A model generated the notes under the pieces. The model was not told the DNA's origin. It saw nothing but the letters and a program-made list of their open reading frames with translations, and ran no database searches. Position numbers and translations under genes: made by a program. A DNA stretch of 64,000 nucleotides from Chondrus crispus (Eukaryota > Rhodophyta > Florideophyceae > Gigartinales > Gigartinaceae). The stretch's first letter is position 1, and the number at the start of each line of letters is the position of its first letter. Shown here in pieces: positions 43,551 through 53,346 of the stretch. Location: assembly GCF_000350225.1 (NCBI RefSeq), contig NW_005178995.1:124001-188000 (forward strand). The letters are read 5' to 3'.

Positions 43551-45860
43551 ATGACCCCGCGAAAAAGGTCTGGGAAGAAGGCAGGGCGTGCTCATTCGCG
43601 TTCTGCAGCCATGAAACCCGCTGCTTCAGGCAATCAGCGAGGCCGCTTGTCTCAGCAGAAGGGACCTCTGACATCTCGGAAGTCTAACAGCCAAGCGCCT
43701 GGGGCTCAGGTCCCCGCGGAACGCCGGTCATCTCCTCGTGTTGCGGCCGAAGCTACTCCCGCAGCGGCTGGGCAGGAATCCCGGCGGGTTTCAAGCAATA
43801 CAGTCAGGACACCCCAAGGCAGTCCGCCATCCCACACGTGCTCGCTTCCCGTTCGAAGTCAGGGAAGTGGTCCGTCTGATGCAGCACCTCCGCGTGCGGG
43901 CAAGCGCAAGCGCGCCATCGGTTCGTCTCCGGGTGAAGACTTTTCCCTTTTGTTCGGGGATGGAGATCATGGCGAGGAAGATGAACACACAGAACGCAAA
44001 CGGGCGAACCGTCAGTTGCTCGAGCTCCATGGACGCGAGCCAGAGGAGTACGTAGACGAGACTGTGCAGGCTAGTGGAGCAGAGATGGACGGGGTCGCCG
44101 AAACTCAAGATGTGGAAGACGTCGTCGTTCCCACGCGTCGTGAGTGCATGGCAGGTTCCTTGCCGAGTCGGCCCCGGGGCCCCCATTTGGCTCGAGCACT
44201 TGGGGAAGACTCTAACCACGGAGTACTTCGAGTCATGCGGGAACTGCATGCTGGTTTGGAGAAGCAGCTCGCCATTGAAAAAAAGGAAATTCTGGGTGCA
44301 ATCAAGGCTGTATCTTCTCGTGTCTCAACCTTAGAGCGGACGTTATCACGCTGCCAGGACGCCGTCAACATTGTTCTTCTGAATTCCGCCCTGCCGAAGA
44401 CAGGAAAAGCAGCCGAGAAGGCCTCTTTAAACGACCTCCTTAGGCCTATGGAGGACATCTTCGCAGGGAAATTCATGTGCATTATCTTCACAAGAGCGTT
44501 GATAAATTGCACTATGAGAGTTCTTCCTCAGAGAAAGGAAGCGAGTGAATCCTTCGAGGGTGTGAGTCGTGACACACAATTTTCCAAGCTTCAATTGGAC
44601 GTCAATAGTTCCGAAGTGTTGGGGTTCGGACTTTTACTTGTCGAGGTCCTTTTGTGGAAAAGGGACCCAAGCGAGGAGAAAACCGAGGAGCTGCTGGGTA
44701 CGAAGCAAGCTCGTCAGTATCTGGTTCTGCGAAAGGCTTGGGGAAAGAGCTTGATTGCAAATGCAATGAACAACCCGAGTATTGGGACGAAGTCACTCGA
44801 AATGGTACATCCGAACATCCGCCGGAAGCTGAAGACCGCTGAGAAACCTTTTTGGCTGAGGCCGGGCTACATAACAATGATCACAGTCGAGTCTTTCTTC
44901 AACGAAGAATTTGCTTCAACGGCCATCAAGAAGGCCCGGCGTGTGGCTCGGCGTCGAAGCGATAAGATGGGGGAAGATGAGCCAATTGGATTCATCAAGG
45001 ACGAAGACATTAGGGTTGAGATCGTTCGCCGCGTTTTCAAGATAGGTAATCAGTTTCTGAACAAGTCCAGGGAGCTTGGGCGGAAATCCTTCTTTCAAAA
45101 CTTCTCATATGTTTTCCAAAGTGAAGTGGGAGTCTCATTCCAGTATGAGAATCCACCCCGCCCGCACATGAACCTCCAAGATATCCCAGACGGAACCTGT
45201 CGTACTGCTATGAAGTCGGTCGCTGAGGTGAACCCCCTGAATTTGATAACATGGAAGAAGCTGATTTCTGAAAGCGATCGCTTCATATTTATCACTACGT
45301 ATGACGTTGAGACGAAAGACAAGGATGGAAGGAAGGAGACTCGAAAAATTGTTATCCGACTCAATGCCATGCACGTCGCCTTGAAGTTCTTGGTGGCTTT
45401 TACCAGGTGTGGCAGTGATGAAGACCTCTATTCAATATCCAAGGAATCCTTTCGTGTGATTTACATGACTGCTGTCCTGTTTCGGGAGATCATGCTGATA
45501 AAGGTGATCGAGGCGAGGGGTGCATTTTCTCGAAACGAGCAGATATTGCATGAAGTGGATGGCCAGGATCACCACAATGGATCATGGCGGTCGCGACTGA
45601 GATCGCTCTACTCAGATCTTTTGACTGAAGGACAGGGAGAAAAGCGGGATGAGCTTCCACAGCAACTGTCCAGTATTTTGAAGGAGAAGCTAGTGATGTC
45701 CGTGGATATGTACAACTCCGTGCACGATCCCCCGGTCGGTTCAGGTTCACATCACGAGGATAATGATGATCTGAGCGGGGTGGATGGTGAGGATGAAATC
45801 CAGGCGGATCAAGTCGAAGACGATGAGGATGTGGTCATGGTCCACGACTTCGATTTATAA
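43551..45860 (+). CDS. Hypothetical protein, 769 aa, basic N-terminus and acidic C-terminus
   Basis: One uninterrupted exon starting MTPRKRSGKKAGR. Residues 1-200 are Arg/Lys/Ser/Pro-rich and disordered, with bipartite nuclear-type signals (GKRKRAIG). A coiled-coil-like helix follows (about 223-265, LEKQLAIEKKEILGAIKAVSSRVSTLERTL... in part), then a largely helical block (about 275-690) that includes LNKSRELGRKSFFQNF. The last 60 residues are strongly acidic (EDNDDLSGVDGEDE). No known domain was recognised. A broken paralogue lies divergent at 42262-43033. It could be a chromatin or transcription factor of a lineage-specific family, or a gene carried by an unrecognised mobile element; neither is shown. 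The gene at 45954 converges on it with 93 bases between stops. Confidence 0.65.
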   Translation: MTPRKRSGKKAGRAHSRSAAMKPAASGNQRGRLSQQKGPLTSRKSNSQAPGAQVPAERRSSPRVAAEATPAAAGQESRRVSSNTVRTPQGSPPSHTCSLPVRSQGSGPSDAAPPRAGKRKRAIGSSPGEDFSLLFGDGDHGEEDEHTERKRANRQLLELHGREPEEYVDETVQASGAEMDGVAETQDVEDVVVPTRRECMAGSLPSRPRGPHLARALGEDSNHGVLRVMRELHAGLEKQLAIEKKEILGAIKAVSSRVSTLERTLSRCQDAVNIVLLNSALPKTGKAAEKASLNDLLRPMEDIFAGKFMCIIFTRALINCTMRVLPQRKEASESFEGVSRDTQFSKLQLDVNSSEVLGFGLLLVEVLLWKRDPSEEKTEELLGTKQARQYLVLRKAWGKSLIANAMNNPSIGTKSLEMVHPNIRRKLKTAEKPFWLRPGYITMITVESFFNEEFASTAIKKARRVARRRSDKMGEDEPIGFIKDEDIRVEIVRRVFKIGNQFLNKSRELGRKSFFQNFSYVFQSEVGVSFQYENPPRPHMNLQDIPDGTCRTAMKSVAEVNPLNLITWKKLISESDRFIFITTYDVETKDKDGRKETRKIVIRLNAMHVALKFLVAFTRCGSDEDLYSISKESFRVIYMTAVLFREIMLIKVIEARGAFSRNEQILHEVDGQDHHNGSWRSRLRSLYSDLLTEGQGEKRDELPQQLSSILKEKLVMSVDMYNSVHDPPVGSGSHHEDNDDLSGVDGEDEIQADQVEDDEDVVMVHDFDL

Positions 45861-45953
45861 GGGGTCGTATTTGATGTGATAGTGAAACTTCTTAGTTCAC
45901 CAAAGTGAAAAATGAGTAAAGCGGGAGACTGCTGTAGCATGAATGAATTGAGT

Positions 45954-47327
45954 TTACTTAAAGAGGCCCAGAACTTTGGCAACAGTGATGAATTGCTTCA
46001 CATGGGCAGACCCTTTGATAGAGATGAATGGGACATGCACTTGAAGTACTCCTAGTACGTCGCTGCGATTTACATCAGCGAATATAGACTGACAAGGATT
46101 GGATTGAAGATTCCATCGCAGGTAGAACGACTCCTTCCGGTCCGATGGTCCGCTGACCACTTTTTCAGCACTCATTACCTTGGAAATGCGTTCTTGGAAG
46201 TTAAGCTCTGATAGTCTTATGTCTTCCAGTGGATAGGAGTAGGTCTGCTCTATGGAATCCCAAGTGCAATCCCGACGAAATACAACGTGCCGTTGTTCAT
46301 CCTCGTCATCCCTTATAACAGCAAGAGAATCTCCAATTGTCATATAGCACGGGTCAGAAAGAGATTCGGTGTTGGGACCGGCCATACAGCCTATCACTCT
46401 GGCAGATACATAATTGTCGGTACCTTTTTCCAGCCTTTTTGCGATGATCACGTCTCTGACAACTTGCGGTGATGCTGTTCCGAGTGCTTCTGACAAGTCT
46501 AGGAAGCTCCTAAAGTATATACTCGTCTCCTTCACAACTGATTTCCGGCACATATAATCTTCCGGAAGAATAGAAACCTTTGTTCGTAGCTGAGCTTTGA
46601 CTCTTTCGGATATAGAATCAAACTGGAGCAATGTGCAGTCTGCTCGCGCCTTAAATGAGTCTTGTACAAACCACTTCGTCCCACGGGTTATTTCAACTGG
46701 GGTAGGACGTGTCGGTGTCTTGAGTAACCAATGCTCTAGACGCAACGAAATAAACTTAAGAGGAATATTGGAGCCTGCATCAGAAATGAGGAGCGGATTC
46801 TGAGTCCATAGTGCAGTCGTAATCGAGGATTGCTGTCCTTTCACCACTTCCTCAAGATATTGAAGGCGCCTGGAAAGAGCATTTAGCTCACGTGTATCTT
46901 TGATTGTATTCTGGTCAAGTGAGACAGTCGTCGTGTGGTTAACCTTCTTGCATTTTTCTACCATGGCACTACCTGGAGCATAGTCCATATCATCTGCATC
47001 CATCGGTGCGCTTGCCACGTCTGAGCTTGCGCTGTTATCCAATTGCACGGATGTATCTTTGAGTCTCCAGCTAAACTTTTGTCCATCTTGTACAAACTCG
47101 TTTCCCTCCTTGAAAGTAACCTTGCTTTTACATGCCCTGAATCCAAACGCTGCCTTGCATTGAATGGTCCCTTTGAGCACCTCTCGACGATCATCATGAA
47201 GGTAGTTGAGACTAATGACTGTTGCTGGGAACCATGCCTTGCTTTCTTCTTCATTCTCCAAGGTATAGTAGACCTCTATATCACTCCCGAATTGGAGGCC
47301 ATTGAAAAGATCTGATACCATTATCAA
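45954..47327 (-). CDS. Hypothetical protein, 457 aa, Tudor/PWWP-like N-terminus
   Basis: One exon from MIMVSDLF. Residues about 12-90 have the look of a small beta-barrel reader (DIEVYYTLENEE..AWFPATVISL..GTIQCKAAFGF), as in Tudor, PWWP or agenet folds that bind modified histones; this is only pattern similarity. A short helical segment follows (about 145-175, LNALSRRLQYLEEVVKG), then an alpha/beta region of about 270 residues without known motifs. It is convergent with the 769-aa gene. The pairing of a basic nuclear-type protein with a possible histone reader hints at a shared chromatin role, but this is speculation. No lesions were seen. Confidence 0.6.
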   Translation of the reverse strand: MIMVSDLFNGLQFGSDIEVYYTLENEEESKAWFPATVISLNYLHDDRREVLKGTIQCKAAFGFRACKSKVTFKEGNEFVQDGQKFSWRLKDTSVQLDNSASSDVASAPMDADDMDYAPGSAMVEKCKKVNHTTTVSLDQNTIKDTRELNALSRRLQYLEEVVKGQQSSITTALWTQNPLLISDAGSNIPLKFISLRLEHWLLKTPTRPTPVEITRGTKWFVQDSFKARADCTLLQFDSISERVKAQLRTKVSILPEDYMCRKSVVKETSIYFRSFLDLSEALGTASPQVVRDVIIAKRLEKGTDNYVSARVIGCMAGPNTESLSDPCYMTIGDSLAVIRDDEDEQRHVVFRRDCTWDSIEQTYSYPLEDIRLSELNFQERISKVMSAEKVVSGPSDRKESFYLRWNLQSNPCQSIFADVNRSDVLGVLQVHVPFISIKGSAHVKQFITVAKVLGLFK

Positions 47328-48005
47328 CTGATGGATGGTATCGTCCTCTGTTAATTTCCCTTGGAAAGTGATACTTGAGAAATTTGTTTGAAATATATAC
47401 CGAAGACTAAAGAGTTGGGGGTAACCATTAATGGTTCCAATTGGAACGTAGTCAGTATATAGACATATGTGTTTTTTGTGAAATCGATATTTTTGTAACG
47501 GTCACATTTAAAGATGCACGGCTCTGTGCAGCATCTAAATACCATGGGACTTAGACGTGCAAGTGAACAGCTGGGTATGGGCTCCAAAGGTACCGACATC
47601 ATCCAGTCCGGATTGCTTTGAAAGTCAGTCATGTGTCATTGAATTACTGTTCTTTTAATCATAGTTGCTTTAGATTTAATTGTGCAATGAAGATAGAAGT
47701 TTCACTACAGAGTGATGATGATACTGTTCTCGCTATTGAAAGTATGAATTACCCAGTACCTACTCTTAGATGTCCTCCTCATCAGTGCCCTTCCTCTGTG
47801 AATCACTGTCACCACTAGAATCACTTTATTTTTGTGACGTCAACATCTTGAAGTGCTCTTTTGTTGACTGTTTTGTGATTCACACACAAATTGTTTTGTG
47901 ACTCTCACACCATTGTCTCACAATCATCTCCAACATCAACAAACCATCACAAACCCATTTAAAAAGCATAGCTGATAGCCTTGTTCTACAGACATTTTAC
48001 GGCCT
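47328..48005. other. Intergenic DNA, AT-rich
   Basis: Upstream of the 457-aa gene. At 47830-47960 TGTGA/CTCACA words recur (TTTTGTGATTCACACAC, TTTTGTGACTCTCACAC). They recur also at 48455-48515, beyond the small zinc-ribbon frame, possibly as decayed ends of an element. No gene was supported. Confidence 0.4.
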
Positions 48006-48482
48006 TCACTCTCGGGCTTGTGAAGCCTGCCTTATTCGTTGAAAAGTGCGTCGCCCAGAGTCAAACTCCCTCTCATGGACAGGAGAGGGCCCATGGTGCT
48101 TCAGTGTAGGGCGAGAATGCCAGACCGTCCGGCAGCTGCAGCAGATAGCTTGCCTACATGTAGAACACCACTGCACTTGGCGCGAGCCCTTTCTAAGTGC
48201 CTTGGGCCCGTCTTTTGTCCGTCTTTTGACCCCAATACAGAGTACGCAGTAGGTTTGGGTCCCACTGACCTTCTCGTGCAGTACATTCCGGTTCAACCTA
48301 CGCAATTGCGAACACGAAGGGAAGGGGAAGTGTCTCTGGAAATTAGCCGTAGAGGGCTGGAAACGGAGATATGTTTTTGTGTGACGTTGTTCAGTTTGTT
48401 TGCCATTTGAAATGAAGAGCCTTTTATATGTGATCTTCGTGATGCCCCCACACAACTCACACAAAGCCATCACAAAATGCAC
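48006..48482 (-). pseudogene. Possible PiggyBac-type C-terminal zinc ribbon remnant
   Basis: 158 codons on the minus strand. Near the end it shows CVLC, then 19 residues, then CSTC..CCSCRTVWH, a CxxC..CxxC..CxxC..WH pattern like the Cys-rich tail of PiggyBac-like transposases. The DDE core is absent. TGTGA-rich words on both sides could be element ends, but no clean TIR or TTAA site was found. The assignment is weak. Confidence 0.3.
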
Positions 48483-48538
48483 ACTGCCATCACAAAATGC
48501 ACACTGTCAGTGTGAGAGTTTTGATTTCAAGGTTGACG

Positions 48539-48757
48539 CCACGTGTAAAACATTGCATATCGATCCACACGTGTAATACATTGCATTTAGGTCCACACGT
48601 GTGATGTGTTTGTCGCGCGACAAGATCTACAAAAGCTGTATGGGTTTCTACCCATACTAGAATCAACCTCTAAAAAATTAACAAAAATTAATCTAGTTCC
48701 AGTATGGCTGGCCAGCCATACAGCTTTTGTAAATCTTGTCGCGCGACAGCCATTATA
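48539..48757. mobile_element. Hairpin element (family A), copy 1, with CACGTGT repeats
   Basis: A 138-bp core at 48611-48748 has long inverted arms beginning TGTCGCGCGACAAGAT; an inner pair (CTGTATGGG / CAGCCATACAG) continues the arms. It is preceded by two units of a 27-28 bp repeat around CACACGTGTAATACATTGCA. The whole recurs at 52662-52936 with nearly identical flanks (GTGATGTGTT before, GCCATTA after), so the moved or duplicated unit is larger than the hairpin. Non-coding. Confidence 0.8.
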
Positions 48758-48762
48758 TGCTA

Positions 48763-48942
48763 CAGGGGGGGTTGCTCAATAGTGCCTACTTTAGTAGTGC
48801 TTCCCTCAATGTAGTGCTAGTTATTTAGTTGTGTTATACAGGCTTTGTTGTGTTTGTGTTAGCAGTGTGCTTTGTCCCGAAATATATGTATTTGAGCCTC
48901 CTTTATATAGTGCCATCCCCCCAATAGCGCTATAGCTAGAGG
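48763..48942. mobile_element. MITE family B, copy 2, right end missing
   Basis: It starts CAGGGGGGGTTGCTCAATAGTG after TA at 48761-48762 and follows the 3939-4231 and 52300-52614 copies to the CTAGAGGT word, after which similarity stops. It has an internal deletion relative to the others (the GCTCACGTG segment is absent). It begins six bases after the hairpin element. Confidence 0.75.
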
Positions 48943-49914
48943 TGCTTGTCATTCTTGACATTGTGAGCGCGAAAGACGCGAGGAAAGTATATTGAGGGGT
49001 GCTGTTGCGGCAATTCTGCCGCGGGGCACCGAGCGACCTGTAATGACGGGAATCCACCCGTATTCTTTTACTCCTCACAAGTCTGCTGCCTCCCCCTTCC
49101 TATCTTCGGGGATGGCTTCTTAAGTACACGTTCCCCGGGATGAGTCGGCTATCCCCAACCCTCCCTCCCGTAATTTCCCCTTCGATCCAGCTTCCCCTTG
49201 CCCCACCGGTAGCCACCCCCTCGTGCCATTTTCCCTTCGCGCCCTCGGCCGGCGACCTGCGCGGTCTTTCTGCCCCAGCCCGAGCCCCGTGCGGCCTATG
49301 GTTTCCCTTCGTCTCCCCGGTGGCTGGCACCCCCAATTCCCCGCGCGTGCTGTCTCGCTCCCTCCTTCCCGCCTTTCGCTTGCCCGTCCTTCGGCGGTAT
49401 ACGGATGCGCTCCGCCCCGTGGTACGCGTGTCCAGCCGCCACCTGGCAACCGAATGCCTCGTAACACTGCTTGAGACACACAGCAATCTCACAAAACTGG
49501 GCTTCGTCTCGTTGAAAAATTACGGAAGATGGTTGGTGTGGCATTGAAATTGAGATTGACCGGTGTTTTGAGTAATCCCACGACCTCAAATTGACCAAGC
49601 AAAGTCCCAGGGCACACATCAGTGCAGATTGCAGCACAAGCAGTTGAGGACACCAAGTACAGCTTTTCGGCTCCAGCTTCAAGTACGTCTTGCCGCCACA
49701 ATTTTCGATTTCCTGCTTTAGGACGTGCACAGCAGTCAGAAAACAGTCATAGAGGCTTCGTGAGACTGGAGTCTTGAAGCATTCAAGCGTCACCCTAGAA
49801 AGGCTGCACTCCAGAATACATTTTGCTTGCTTTGCATCATTCTCACCTCCAATCAATCGTTTCGGGAATAGGCCAGGCTGGTCGCATTAGAAGAAATCCC
49901 TCCGTGTGTAATCA
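48943..49914. other. Intergenic DNA, C-rich block at 49140-49450
   Basis: A pyrimidine-rich GC block gives long mirrored frames on both strands, as in non-coding DNA. A minus-strand frame of 186 codons (49296-49856) has Cys-rich helical sequence in its first 130 residues but no recognisable motif, and its end runs into the GC block; it might be a decayed gene. Confidence 0.4.
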
Positions 49915-50055
49915 TGGCTTCTCAGAAGACAGCGTTTGAAGTCTCGAGCCCATTGGCGAGACCCATGAATTCACGCATTTCTGTGCAACTCCAAGAGAGC
50001 CCGTGCCAAGCACTTCAGAGTCGCAGGACACAGAAGGTCGCAAGGCAGAATATCG

Positions 50056-50951
50056 ATGCAAATGGAAGTGGACAAAAGCAGTAAGCAACGAGATAACTCC
50101 AAACCCCGGCAGACTCATATTTCCCCGGAATTGGCAAATCAAGCCATTAATGATGCTATTACATACTCAGGTGGGGACGTTGTGGTTATGGCTAGAACCT
50201 GTGCAAGTGGATTTTGTGATGCATTACAACAATGCTATGGTTCAGAAGAAATATCAGATGTGTTTATTGCTTGCGGCTCAGGTCTAAACGGCTTAATTGG
50301 ATTGCAAGTCGCTGTAGAGCTGCAGAAGAGAGGTTATGCACCAGCGGTCTATGCTGCAGAGCAATCTAAGCATGCTAATTTCCGATCTGTCTGCGATGAA
50401 GCCGGAATCGACTTGCACGACTTCATTCCCAGTACGCTAGAGTTTTATAATGACATCGTTGTAGATGCCTTGCTTGGAACTGGCTTTGATGGGGGGGACA
50501 TTCGACAACAGTACTGGACTGTTTACGAGATGCTAATCTCAACTCGGCTTGCGATTGTGAGCCTTGATGTACCATCTGGCTGGGATCTTTCGACGGGTCC
50601 AAGAAAAATTGATGTGACAGCAGATTCGTTTATCAAACCCGAAGTGCTAGTGTCTTTAGAAGCACCAAAGCTTGGATCAAATGTGTTTGCCGGGGGCTAC
50701 CACTTTATAGCTGGTCGACATCTTCCTCAAAGCTACTTTTGGAAAAGGGAATCTCTGTTCCGGCTTTTCCCGGCGAGGAGTCAAACTGCGTGCTCATGTC
50801 AAGTAACCCGTTTCGCTTCGAAGGTGCTAATGGAGAGACATATGGGCGACCTGGACAATTCAATGCCACGCTCTACACGAAAAACCCTACCCGAGAATGG
50901 GTCGATATTGACAAGCACGATGACCTGTGGGACGAACTAGACTGGCATTAG
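50056..50951 (+). CDS. NAD(P)HX-epimerase-like (YjeF_N) protein, degenerate, C-terminal frame change
   Basis: The frame from 50056 has the YjeF N-terminal fold (AIBP/NNR type): ISPELANQAINDAI at the start, IVVDALLGTGFDGGDIR near 135-150, the conserved VSLDVPSGWD near 175, and LVSLEAPKLG followed by YHFIAGRHLP near 220-230. In true epimerases, which repair hydrated NAD(P)H, the nucleotide loop reads NNGGDG; here it is GSGLNGL, so activity is doubtful. After RHLPQ the frame runs into unlikely sequence, while the overlapping frame at 50739-50951 continues with ISVPAFPGEESNC, which fits the family's end (PPYPGTE). One frame change near 50735-50745 is therefore likely, from a mutation, a sequence error or unrecognised processing. 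Confidence 0.7.
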
Positions 50952-51027
50952 AGTGTGCTCAGTGAGTTTAAGAGTGGAAATCATTGTCAAGTGCTATACA
51001 GGGACTCTAGCTGCGAAAAAACGCTGT

Positions 51028-52010
51028 CTACTGGCCAACTTTTTTGCTTAACGCGACGCGCCACATAATGTAATTCGACGTGGCCTGCGTCAGCGCGGAA
51101 GCTGTGACTTTTCCTGTTTGTCGCCATACGAACCCACACGCAACACCGGTGACACAGGCGGAGGCCATGTATCGAACGTTTGGCGGGTCATATCCAAGTT
51201 TTGATTTCCCTAAGTGTGCAATGCCGAAGGCACCAGACGCGATGAGTAGTGCAGATATGGACCCGTGGCCTAGGCGTTGCTCCAACATATTCTGAATCAT
51301 ACCCCTAAATATAAGCTCCTCGGTAACGCCGTTCATGAATATGCCTAGGAAAGTGGCGGCTTCTTTGGCCGCGTCTAAACGAGGTGGCGTCTTGACGTCA
51401 GCAAACCGGGTTAGGGCGGCAAGTGGAACGGTGATGAGATCAGAGGCAGCACCCACAGCTAGCGCTATCAGCACATCGACTGGGGTTACCTTGAAAGTGT
51501 AGCCCAAGTCACGAGCGTGGGCCAGCTTTGAAAAGGGCGTAGAATTGTGAAGCATTTCACGACTGTCAAAGCTGCGGTGAACAAGCCCCAGGCTGTAACC
51601 TTTCCAGTCGGTGATATGTCCGATGACAACAGCTTAAATTCCAGTGGAAGCCAGATGCAAAGAACGGTAATCAGGTCGGCCATTTCGGAGCGAAGCGATG
51701 AGTGGTCGTCTGGCTTTGTGAGCTGAAGCAGTGACGGGATGAGGATATACGCTATGTAAATTGCCAATATAGGGACTGCGCGGCGGCGACCGTCCATGAT
51801 GTTGGCTGCACCGGCGAGGCACACTGGAACCAAAACTAATAGCACCGTCCAAGCTGCTTGCCATCCATGTCCAAATTCGTTGACAAATGTCGAAGAAGAG
51901 TAAGCCAGGAATAAAAGAGTCCAGCACATCGAGGCTGAGGACTCCAAAGTATGGGCTCGGCCGCCTGGTTCTGGCATTTTTGGAAAGCCGCGGTCAGTCA
52001 TTGGCTCCAT
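51028..52010 (-). CDS. CPBP-family (CAAX-type) intramembrane protease, one frame change
   Basis: The C-terminal part, ending at 51028, shows the three motifs of the CPBP/Rce1-like glutamic protease family: EELIFRG (EExxxR), FGIAHLG (FxxxH) and a final ALTQATSNYIMW helix with the third polar residue. The N-terminal part, from 52010 (MEPMTDRG), encodes four or so hydrophobic segments (MCWTLLFLAYSSS, WTVLLVLVPVCLAG, ILAIYIAYILIPSLL, ITVLCIWLPLEF). The two parts are in different frames that overlap at 51486-51555, so one frame change is needed; no intron signal fits. Related algal and plant proteins are plastid or ER membrane enzymes; location here is unknown. It converges on the YjeF_N-like gene, with 76 bases between ends. 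Confidence 0.75.
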
Positions 52011-52299
52011 GCTGAAGGATAGAACGAAGATTCTACTCGAACAGTGAAGTGCAACACGGTTGAAGCTGTTTCAATTGTCTCTGCGGTAGCCGGAAAACGC
52101 TCTTGTAGAAAGCAGGGTTGCCTTGAGCACTTTGTCGTTGCTCGCTGCGATTTTTGCGTTTCTAAAAGGTTTACTAGGAAGGTACTCTTGCTAGGCCTTG
52201 CACGTGTTCGGGTGTGTGTGAACATCCGCACACGTTGCAGACTTACAGTGTATGCAGGCTAAGTAGGGGGGGTTTTCTCTGGGCAGAACGGACCGGTTG

Positions 52300-52614
52300 C
52301 AGGAGGGGGTCGCTCAATTGTGCCTACTATAGTAGTGCTTCCCTCTATATAGTGCTATGGCTCGCCCTCTGGCACAGGTTATCATACGCTCACGTGTACC
52401 ATCCGGCATGGTTCAGTATTCAAAGGATGAAGTTATTTAGTTGTGTTATACAGGCTTTGGATGTTGTGTTATGCAGGCTTTGTTGTGTTTGTGTTACAAG
52501 TGTGCTTTGTCCCCAAATATATGTATTTGAGCCTCCTTTATATAGTGCCATCCCCCCAATAGTGCCATAGCTAGAGGTATGTCACGCTATAGCACTATAT
52601 CGTAGGAGGCACTG
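52300..52614. mobile_element. MITE family B, copy 3 (complete)
   Basis: About 315 bp, CAGGAGGGGGTCGCTCAATTG to the inverse of CAGTGCCTCCTACGATATAG. The right side is followed by TA (52615-52616); on the left TG stands where TA is expected. It is close to 3939-4231 throughout, with a partial internal duplication of the CAGGCTTTG word. Confidence 0.8.
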
Positions 52615-52661
52615 TATACGATTCCGTATCATAATCGGCCAATCATCATCCACCAGCTTCT

Positions 52662-52936
52662 CGCACGTGTAAAACATTGCGTTTTGATCACCACGTGTAA
52701 TACATTGCATTTTGGTCGCCACGTGTAAAACATTGCATATCGATCCACACGTGTAATACATTGCATTTGGGTCCACACGTGTGATGTGTTTGTCGCGCGA
52801 CAAGATCTACAAAAGCTGTATGGGTGGCTACCCATACTAGAATCAACCTCTAAAAAATTAACAAAAATTAATCTAGTTCCAGTATGGCTGGCCAGCCATA
52901 CAGCTTTTGTAAATCTTGTCGCGCGACAGCCATTAC
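52662..52936. mobile_element. Hairpin element (family A), copy 2, with four CACGTGT repeats
   Basis: Four units of the 27-28 bp CACGTGTAATACATTGCA-type repeat (52662-52785) lead into the 138-bp hairpin at 52791-52928. The hairpin differs from that at 48611-48748 only at a few positions. Copy 1 has two repeat units, so the array length varies between copies. Confidence 0.8.
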
Positions 52937-53125
52937 ATGTCATTCCAAAGAAACTTGTCTGCGCATGCAGGCCTGCGCGGTATACCCTTCCCTAAAAGCA
53001 TTATTGGGTAAAAAAGGCTAATTTGATGATTCAGTTCTCGTTGCTGCCAGTGCGGGCAATGGGTGCAGTCTTTCATCCCTGGACTTCAGGGAAACGCTCC
53101 GGGGCCTACGCGTTCACCTCTTCTA

Positions 53126-53346
53126 CAGTTTCCCGCAATGTTACCTCCGTACCTCTCCCCGTCCCGCCAAACAAAAATAGCCGGCACACAACACCTTTAA
53201 AGGCCAAACAGTAGTATTAGATCCACGATCAAACACTTTCTCGTCATGTTCACCAAACAGGCCTCCAGTTTCCCGAAATGTTACCTCCTCGCTTCTCCCC
53301 GTCCCGCCAAAAAAATGGCGGGTACACAGCACCGTTAAAGGCCTGC
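53126..53346. repeat. Direct repeat of about 80 bp, period 140 bp
   Basis: The word beginning CAGTTTCCCG at 53126 recurs at 53266 and continues through a CTCCCCGTCCCGCC block and CTTTAAAGGCC / GTTAAAGGCC. The second copy overlaps the start of the frame at 53278. Confidence 0.8.

Noticed and set aside
49140-49547. Plus-strand frame of 135 codons in a C-rich block
   Set aside because: Mirrored frames on both strands and low-complexity composition; no motif.
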